This document shows, one piece after another, positions 51,901-61,200 of a DNA stretch of 64,000 bases. The notes under the pieces were generated by a model, which was given only the letters and a program-made list of their open reading frames with translations, ran no database searches and was not told the origin of the DNA. Every line of letters begins with the position of its first letter. Within the stretch, counting starts at the first letter, position 1. Source of the stretch: Haliclystus octoradiatus (lineage: Eukaryota > Cnidaria > Staurozoa > Stauromedusae > Haliclystidae); contig OU744446.1 of NCBI GenBank assembly GCA_916610825.1, positions 15,744,538 through 15,808,537 on the forward strand, written 5' to 3'. The translations under genes were made by a program, and so were the position numbers.

Positions 51901-54900
51901 TGTCAGGCTACGTAAACTCGTAAAATTGAGGCTTATGGGTTGGAGCCCCTAAGCTAAACAAGATAGCATCAGAAACTAAAAACAAACAGGTGTTCATACA
52001 AAGCAAAGGCTTTGTTTGATAGATAGAGCACTTAAATATACCTTTTTCATATACAAATGAGCAACAAGAAAACATAATTACTGTTAAACCAAATCGAAAA
52101 TTAAACAAGTTCTACACAATTCCTTTGTTCAATGTTTCTATATTGATTCGTCATTCTGATTGGTGTAGGTACGAAAACACAATCGATCTTACATTTTGAG
52201 CTTGACATCACAGATGACAATATCAAATTTGATCAAAGTTTTCAAAAAAAAATTATGAGCAAAAGATTCATATAAATGTTTATCAAATTTGTGTAAATTA
52301 TAATACAAAGCAATTAGCGCACAATTACCTATGAGCTATTGGTATTTGGTGCACTTGAGTCACTTCAGGAAAACCTCACTCGACGCTGCGGCTCATCAAT
52401 TTCTGACACCTTCTTATTTTCTCCTTACATGCCCTCTCGTGCGTCAGATATAAATAGCTCACAGGAAACTGTGCAGCAATTTCTTAGTGTAATATGGTAT
52501 ATTCTGCTGCATAACAAAGCTCAACATGTGAAAATATGTTTGAATCAAATTCAACATTGGTGGTGATGAGTGTGCCATGCCTAAATGCTGTTGCCTGGTT
52601 ATAAAATGTTGCATATCGCATGTCTCATTTTTAGACCATTTGCCATTACACGGCTGAGGGGAGATTTAAATCATAAAACTTTATTTGTTATTTATCACCC
52701 TAACAGACATGTATGCATTTAATTGCATTATTATTGTTATGCTGATACTGGTTATTTGTATTATTAGTGTTCACATAAAGTTTGTAGTCAATTATTTGAG
52801 GTCATCAATATATTGGTTTTACCTCGTATTCAACTGTATACATTATTTTGTAGAATTAATATATACAGTTGCCATAGTGACACGAAAAAATAAAATGAAA
52901 AAGTCAAGATATTGTTATACTACATATAGTAAATCAGGATTATAGGGAAGTAAAATTAAAAACATATTAGAAAGATATCTTGATAAATGCTTTGAAACTT
53001 ATTTTAGAAATTAAAATCTGGAAAAGTCTATGGAATCTATGTACTATTTGGCTTCTTTTTTCGTTGAACATTGGTTAAATTTCTGCTCAAGCAATAGTGT
53101 GTTGGACAATATTGAGACTTGTCTAGTAACAGAGTTTTCATCAACCTTGGTGTTGAATTTTGATACATACAAGGCCTTTGTTTTTGCAGCCTTTGTTTTT
53201 GCAGCCCTTATACGTCCTGAGATTGTTACAAACAGGTTTTAAATATATACTGGAACTAGGTCTTGTTTCACTTCCCAGCAAACGATTTTCATGCCAGAAG
53301 TGGTGCAGTTTGTCAATGTACTTCCATGTAAAACGAAACATGCTTTGACAGACATCTATCCACAGTTGTCACTGGTTGTCACAAAGATATACTGAATCAC
53401 TCCTCTATTTTACTATTAGTACCATTATTCATATCATTTCAAATCCCATTGCTAGCTGTTTTAATAAGCTTGACTGATTGTTGTGACTGTTTTCATATTT
53501 ATTTATTTATAGTTGGTACACCAGAGTCACTAGAAGATGAAGTCATGTATAATTTGCTTGAATATCTTATTTCTGCGGTTGAATCTGATGTGCCAAGAAC
53601 ACAAAGCCTAACTGTCATTCTACCTAATTTGCTTCGAATAGGTATGATTTGATATCCTGTTATATCTAGACAGATTTAAATGGTTTTATGAAATTTTTCA
53701 TGAACTTTTTATAGTTCATAAATTGCTATAAAACGTTTCATGAAACTTTTGCCATCTACCGTTCATGAACAGTTCATGAACCCTCCATCTACTCATGAAC
53801 TTTTTTCCAAAGAGGGTGTCATATGAATTACAAGTTATGAAAATACTACCTTGTTTTGTCGAAATTGAGTTTAGGGACAGGAATGCTAATTTAGAAAACA
53901 TTCGCTAGGTTCACGTCAATGACCTCTTTCAGATGTTTCTGTTTTTTTTTAAATATGTAAATTTTTGATGCAATGTGATTAAGCCTATAGCCTGCATCCT
54001 GACTTGACAAGGACGCCTTCAAACTTGTAATAAGTATGTTTAATTTGACTCTTGAAGTCTGCATGCAGACTACCTGTGCTTTTGTTGTTGTTTTTGTTGT
54101 TAGATTAATTCAATTAATTCCATAGAACGTGAAAGCAGAGTCCCTGGAATGCATTCCTCATTTTTCTCACTGTTTGACGTCCTTTCCACTCGACATCAAT
54201 TAAAAATGCTGCTCAACCAACAGAATGAAGTTTTATTGTGTTGTTATGGAAATTTTGCTCCTAATAATAGAATGGAGTAAATTTGCAAAAATCCCCAAAA
54301 AATTATTAACTAGACTATATGCAAATAAACAGGAAGGAATTGCTTTAATAACGTAACTCCCGTGTATGATGTTATTCCAAAGGTTTTGGTGTGGATCGTC
54401 AATGTGATGCTGTGTGTAAGTTATTGGAGTATGGCTCGTTATCATTCCGGTCAAGACATGGTTCATCACTTATCAAAGAAGATTTGTGGTTTATTTTAAA
54501 GTCAAATGAAAGATTAAAACCGATAGCTGATACATGGTAATTATGAAAAACCTGCTACTACTAAACGCTTACTACACGCATGACGTTCCTGAATGTCTTC
54601 CAACTTTTACTAGTTTACTAAAACATGAGTACAATTATCTCCAAGCATGTTCAAACCCTCTTATAAATGAAACAAACTTCAGAGTCGAGTATGTATATAT
54701 TGCGGTAGGCTATTTGAATATTGACTTAATTATTTCAAATTCAATTCATTGTTTTTATCTACAATGTCCTCTGATTAAATAAAAATTTACTAGAAATGAT
54801 TGCTTTGATAATATGGTATAGATTCCTATTCTACTTCTACTTTAAATCTCTGACAAAATCGATACTTTTTGATTAATGTTTATGCTTGAATTTCCTGACG

Positions 54901-57900
54901 TTTGGACCAACCCCTGTGAGAAACATTTCAGGAGTTCATGAAAATTTGGGGGTCATTTAACGTCAAAGACTGTTCATGAACAGTTTTTAAATGTTAAATT
55001 GCCTTTTATCATGTCTTTCATTAAAGGGTTACCACACACTTTCCCGTGTTTGTGGTAACCCTTTTCTAAAATGAAACAAATTTCATCAAAAAGTTTGTTT
55101 ATATTGCGGAGGTCGCTCAAATCTTGAATTAATGATTTAAAATTCAATTTAAATTCAATGTTTTCATTTACTAAAATGTCCTTGGATGAAATTCAAACTT
55201 CAAAACGTTAGTCTTTCTTAAATAGAGATAACTTTGTCAATAAAATTTCTTTAGTACCGGTAAAGCATTACAGTTTCCTATTCTTCTTCAGCTTTGACAA
55301 TCTGACTAAGTTTTATCGACAAATTTCGACAGGAATTTTCGAAAAAACGTTTACCTTGTATTTCCAAGCATACGGACCAACCAATTAAATTACAGAATTA
55401 CGTTCGAATATGACGTCATGTTTTAGAATAACTATTCATGTACTGTTCTCGCAGAGGTATAAACAGATACTGCATTGTCTTATTATGCTAAATTGGTTTG
55501 CATTTAATTTCCAGTGAAACGGTATTCAGTTAATATTTTCTCAAGGAGATTCTTGGAACTATGAATAAGATATATTTTTTATTTTTGGTATTATTATTAT
55601 TATGAACATTTTGTGTGAACAATAAGACGCCTAGAGAATTCTGTAAGTTTTAGTGTTCAGCATTTTCTGTATAGTTATTGACAATTTAAATGGTCAAATC
55701 TGTCTGCATGGTCATTTTGGTTGTTGCTGTCAGGCTGCCATTGCAATCCGCATTTTCACACGAATAACCAAGTGTTCGTTATAACTTTGATTGATAATGA
55801 TTACATGGAGACTACTTCATGTGTAGCGCGTCACTGATTGGCTCAATAAAAACAGATAAAAAATATTGTAGAAAATAAGTAACTGGAAATCTCACTAGGT
55901 ATTGATAAAATATTATAGTCGATGATACATGTAAGAAAGTTTGATCTGTTCCTTTAAGTAATTGTTCAAGCTTTGCCTTAAACCCTTTTTCACTTTATAG
56001 CCTACAAAGCTAGATATATGTATATAATTATGATTAAATGAGGAAAAGATATATGACATCTGTTATTTCTATAATTCATGAAAACACTCAATAATCCTAA
56101 ATTGTAAACTTGTATCTTAACATTGACACTTTTTTTAAGGAAAGAGAATGCAAGGATTCGTAGCCTCAAAGAATCTTATTTCATTTGCCGAACAATTCTT
56201 GAAAATGTGATAGATGATGTAACTAGTTCTGAAAAAATGAATATAAAGACTGTGTGTGAAGAATCATTCACCGAAGAGCTTTTCCATTCTTTGTATCCAG
56301 CTGGAATGATCGAGAATTACTCAAAGTCACCAGAAAAATCAGAAATTGATCAACGCATTGCAGACGATATATGCGCACGTGAAAGCAATCTCATCGCAAT
56401 GCTATCTTTGGCTTGCAACATGATAAAACGAGGACTTAGTATAACTTATACATTCGCTAGTGTTGTACCAAAACTCTTGGCCTATACAGATTTCCCATAT
56501 ATACCTGATATTGATGAATTGATTCATTTGCTTCCGAATACTTTTTCTCATGATCTTGGTGTGTTGCCATGGCAAGGATGTAAAACTTTAGTCACTGGCA
56601 ACATTTTACAATTTTGTGTTGATTCCTCAAAGACATTGGCAAACCCTACGTTTCAAATATGCGCCATTCTGATACCAAAATTAGTACGCAATCTCAACAA
56701 GACTGGTTATTGTAATGCTACAAAATTTACGATGCTTTCTGGTAAGTAATCAAACACATTTCTAATCTTAATTGTGTGCATTTGAACATATCAGAACTTA
56801 CAATAATATAACCAAGTAGAGAAAACAAATTATTAGTCGTATTGTCACTTCAGCCTTAATAAATAGTATGCAATATCTTAACCCAAGTGCTTGCTTGGTG
56901 AACAACGTAATGCAATGCTGGAAGACCAAAACAGACCTGGAACCCTCCAGCGTGCTTAGAGAAGAGACTAGGAAGCCTGATTCACATAGTAACTGCATCA
57001 GCTGTATACACGTGGAGTTTCTGTTAGACACATTTTTTATTGTTGGATTAATTTAGTTTTATTTTACAGACTTCATTGAAGAAGCTTCAGAACAAATAAA
57101 GGCTGGCCTACCAGTTGACGCTTTGATCTCGCATGGTCTCGATCTGATGTCATTGTTAATGCCTGAAAATTGTACTCCTGCCGAACTGAAGTCATTTCTT
57201 GATGGCATGACATCATCAGTTAGAAAATTAGCAAATACATCCAGTCTCTTGCTATTGAAAGATTCTTGTGAATTCTTTTTATCAAGATTTGAGGATAATC
57301 AAGTTACACTAAAGGTATTCATTAAGATACTATTCGATTAATTTCTATGCTAGATTGCTGATATCCCCAGCTTTTAAAAACATTTCAAGAGTTCATGAAC
57401 AGTTGATGAACATTAAATAGCCTCAATTTTCATGAACTTATGAATTGTTTTTCGCAGGGGATGGCAGGACCTCCCAAACGTACCTGCTGAATATTGAGAT
57501 AGAGCAAACAATATATACTATTTAGGCCAACCATGCTATACTCTCACACTCTTCCTATTGATGTGACACTAGTCACATCGATAATCAGTGAAAACGAATA
57601 GTTGTGTAAAAGAATTACAACAACAGTACAATTTAAATTAAAATTACGATAAGAAGTGGGCTATCGATGTTTAAGATAATCAATTTGATATCTATCATCA
57701 TTCTACATAATAATACTGTAGTCCATCCAAAAAATTGCATTTCAAAGAGTAAATTAAATGCATCAATACCCTTTGGCAAGCAAGCTCAAAACATTGAGTC
57801 GTTGATATCTGTAGTCTCTTTGATAGAAATAATAAAAATTACATCATGAAGATGAACATGCCTAATTTCTATTGAGTGCTCATACATTGTTCATGAAATG

Positions 57901-58217
57901 ATCCTGAGCCATCCAGGAAATGGAAATTCATGACCTATCCATGAGTTGACTGTTCCTCACCCGATCTGAAATATTATATTAAAGGTATTAATGTTTTCCA
58001 AACTGTTTTTCTTTTCTTTCTAGGAGTTCTTTATCAAATTACTACTGAAGGGCAATCGTAATGATATCAGAAATGTTCATCAGTTGAAACATGACTGTAT
58101 CACTGAAAATCGTTTCAGTTTTATAATTGATGCATTAAGAACATTTTCACTTGGTATCATCAGATCTAAACAATTAGAATTCTTGTCAGAGGTATTTATT
58201 GCTAGAAATATATATAT

Positions 58218-58250
<33 letters not shown>

Positions 58251-61200
58251 TCAATTATACGTAGAACCTGAATAACAGGCTGCTAGACTACTGCATGAAA
58301 TGGAAATTGACAGTTTTGGACAGGTTAATATGTATAATGTTGTACCGCTGTGGGAGGATTAGCTCAGATGTCCAGGGCCTATTTGACATAGATTCTATTG
58401 AAACTGATCTGCAGTGGTTCAGCTGAAATCAACAGAGAGCATTTAACATCATTTAATTGGCGAAAAGAGTCACACTAGAAATAGAGTGAAGTATGTATGT
58501 AGGTATAGGTATATGTATAGGTATATGACTGCCTTCGTTATTGCAATACCGTCTCAATTACATTCATTTAAGAATGAAATTCACAAAATATAACTTACTA
58601 AATGATAGGCTAGAGATATCAAGTACACAGATGTGATGTAAGATGTGGCAACTACTTACTACCATCAAACCTATTATAACAGTCACTACCATTAGTACTA
58701 TACAGTGGCCACTGGTACGTAATGGTCAATCTTGGTATGTCTAAAATAGTGTTTTCTATTGATCAATCCTGCATCTATAGGCCACCTGCATATAGTTGTC
58801 AATTTATCTACCTCTCGTAGATAGCTGTGATATACATATGTCACAGTACATTGGTCTCTTATTGGAAAACTGGGAATTTGAATTACAGCATAACATAAGG
58901 CAGCAAAATATAGGTAGCAATTAGGAAAAACGTTTCTTTGTAAAAAATCATCTGCATGCATGAACACCTGTTTGTGTCAGCCTTCATTAATCTTATCGTC
59001 CCACTATCCCGACAGAAGGAACAGCAACAGAAAGTTCTCTCCGAAGTTGTATAGGAAGTAACACAAAAAACGTAATTCAAACAAGTATTACTATAAGTAG
59101 CAGTATTCTTGAAGTGCTTTTTATTTATTAATGGTGAGACCCACGCCAGGAATTCACCACAAAATGTATATAATAAATTAAGATTATTGTTACTCTTTCA
59201 CACTGTCGCATATAACTCAATTGCACGCTTCCCAATTAGAATACGCGCAAAGTACGGCAAACAAACCTTCAAAATGGCCAATTAAAAGAATTTATTCGAA
59301 TAAGATATATTTCATTTTGTATCAACGATAAAGGATTAGTTCTTGATTCTTCTTACACGATTTTGATACTGTTCTACCGTACGTTTTTACGCTTGCCTTT
59401 ACTGACGTCATTGTATTTTTGGAAAATGGCATCATTTGGGAAGCGTGCCATGTTGTTTTAGACATATAAGACTCATTGTTTGCTGCTTGTTTCTATCCCC
59501 TCTTCTCCAATGAAGCTTAGTCTAGTGTAAGAATTCAGGGATGCAGGCTACAGTATGACAGCATACTCTTAGCCAATTTCGTCATTCTGATTTTTCTTTC
59601 TTATTTTTTTGACAGTCATTCAAGAGCATGATAGCAATCGAGACAAAACTTGTATCATCATTGAAAATTCAACAAGAAAATAGCACCAATAAAGAAGTTC
59701 TATTCCCACCTACAATTATAACACAAGAGATACTTACTGATTTGAGTCTTGAACTTCTGAATGGTTATGAAAGATCTGCAAGAGATCGAATAAATAAAAA
59801 GATTTCTAGTTTATCATTATACCATATACTTTATCCAGAACCAATCACGAATGCTTTGTTGACCGGAAACGAGAATATATTTAACGAATTATCCAAATCT
59901 ATTCCAATTATTATCAAAGAAAATGCAATAATTATGAAAGCATTGTTTTTGTTTAGTAAAAGACTTGAAAATATGCAACTTCCTCGATTTAAAGGCTTAC
60001 AAAATATGGTAATTACTATTTTACAAAAGTTCCTAGCAACAGATTTCACTTTACATTCTGAACATCCTGCTACATTATCAAATAGAATCGCTCATCTAGA
60101 AGAATACATACACAATTTACCAGAAAATTCCAGAAGAAGATCGAATTTATTAGAATACGGGTATAACCCCCGTCTTTGGCAACCACCAGTGATTTCATTG
60201 AGTATAAAAACAAATGGTAGTTTGAGTTTAGAAGAGAATTTACGTCAGTCACTGTATGGATGTTTTCAAGATTATGTTGAACTTTTACATCAACTCGGTG
60301 TGTTGGTTGTATCTATTGATGGTAAAGAAGTTCCCGTTCGTGATATTTTCACTGATGATCTAGCTGTCGTTGATTTGAAAGGACGGAGAGCTATTGTTAG
60401 CAAGGTAAATACAATAGTAATTTAGCAACATTACAGTTTCAATAGTTGAAGTCTCGACAGATTCTTATAATTGAATGATTCTCCCTAAGACTGTACAATA
60501 ATATGGGGGTGGTATCGGGTTTGCCTCTCCCCTCTCCCAGCAGAGTAAATATATGCTTGTTTTCGTGGCTTGGTGCTTGCTATATAATCCTGGATGGTTG
60601 ATTCTGCTATTTAATATTTCTTAATAGTGTATGGTTAAGGCCTCTCGTAATATTATTCATATGCTTCTTTCAGTCAACGTAAATACAGAAATAAATATTT
60701 TGCTCTATACGAAGTTAAGATAACCTCAGTCGCAGTGAAGTTCTCAAACTGTATAAGTAGTTTAATATATTAGATTCATTGCACTTGAAATAAAACGCTG
60801 TTGTCCTCATCCAGATTCAAGATTCTGCTGTCGAGGCTCACAAATTCATGCTATGAATAATGAATGAGACATTAAGGTATCTTTTGTTATCTTAAGTCCA
60901 CCAAGTATATCTAACATGTTCTTCATTTGATTTTCAGCTTATTGAAAAATCATCAAGTCGTACTTCAAGCCCTAAAATCGCTGAACGTCGTCTAGAAATT
61001 TTACTTCGAGAAGAGAAAATAGAACACGATATTCAAAAAGAATCAGAACAGCCAATCAGAGAGCGTCAATTTACCATCTCTCTTCTGGTTGGATTCTTTG
61101 ACTGTGGGCAATGTTGTGATTCAACTATTATTGGTTGTTACGCTCCCGGTGGTGACCATTGTCAAAAACCACTGGAAACTGGTGAGGTTTTTATTTTATA

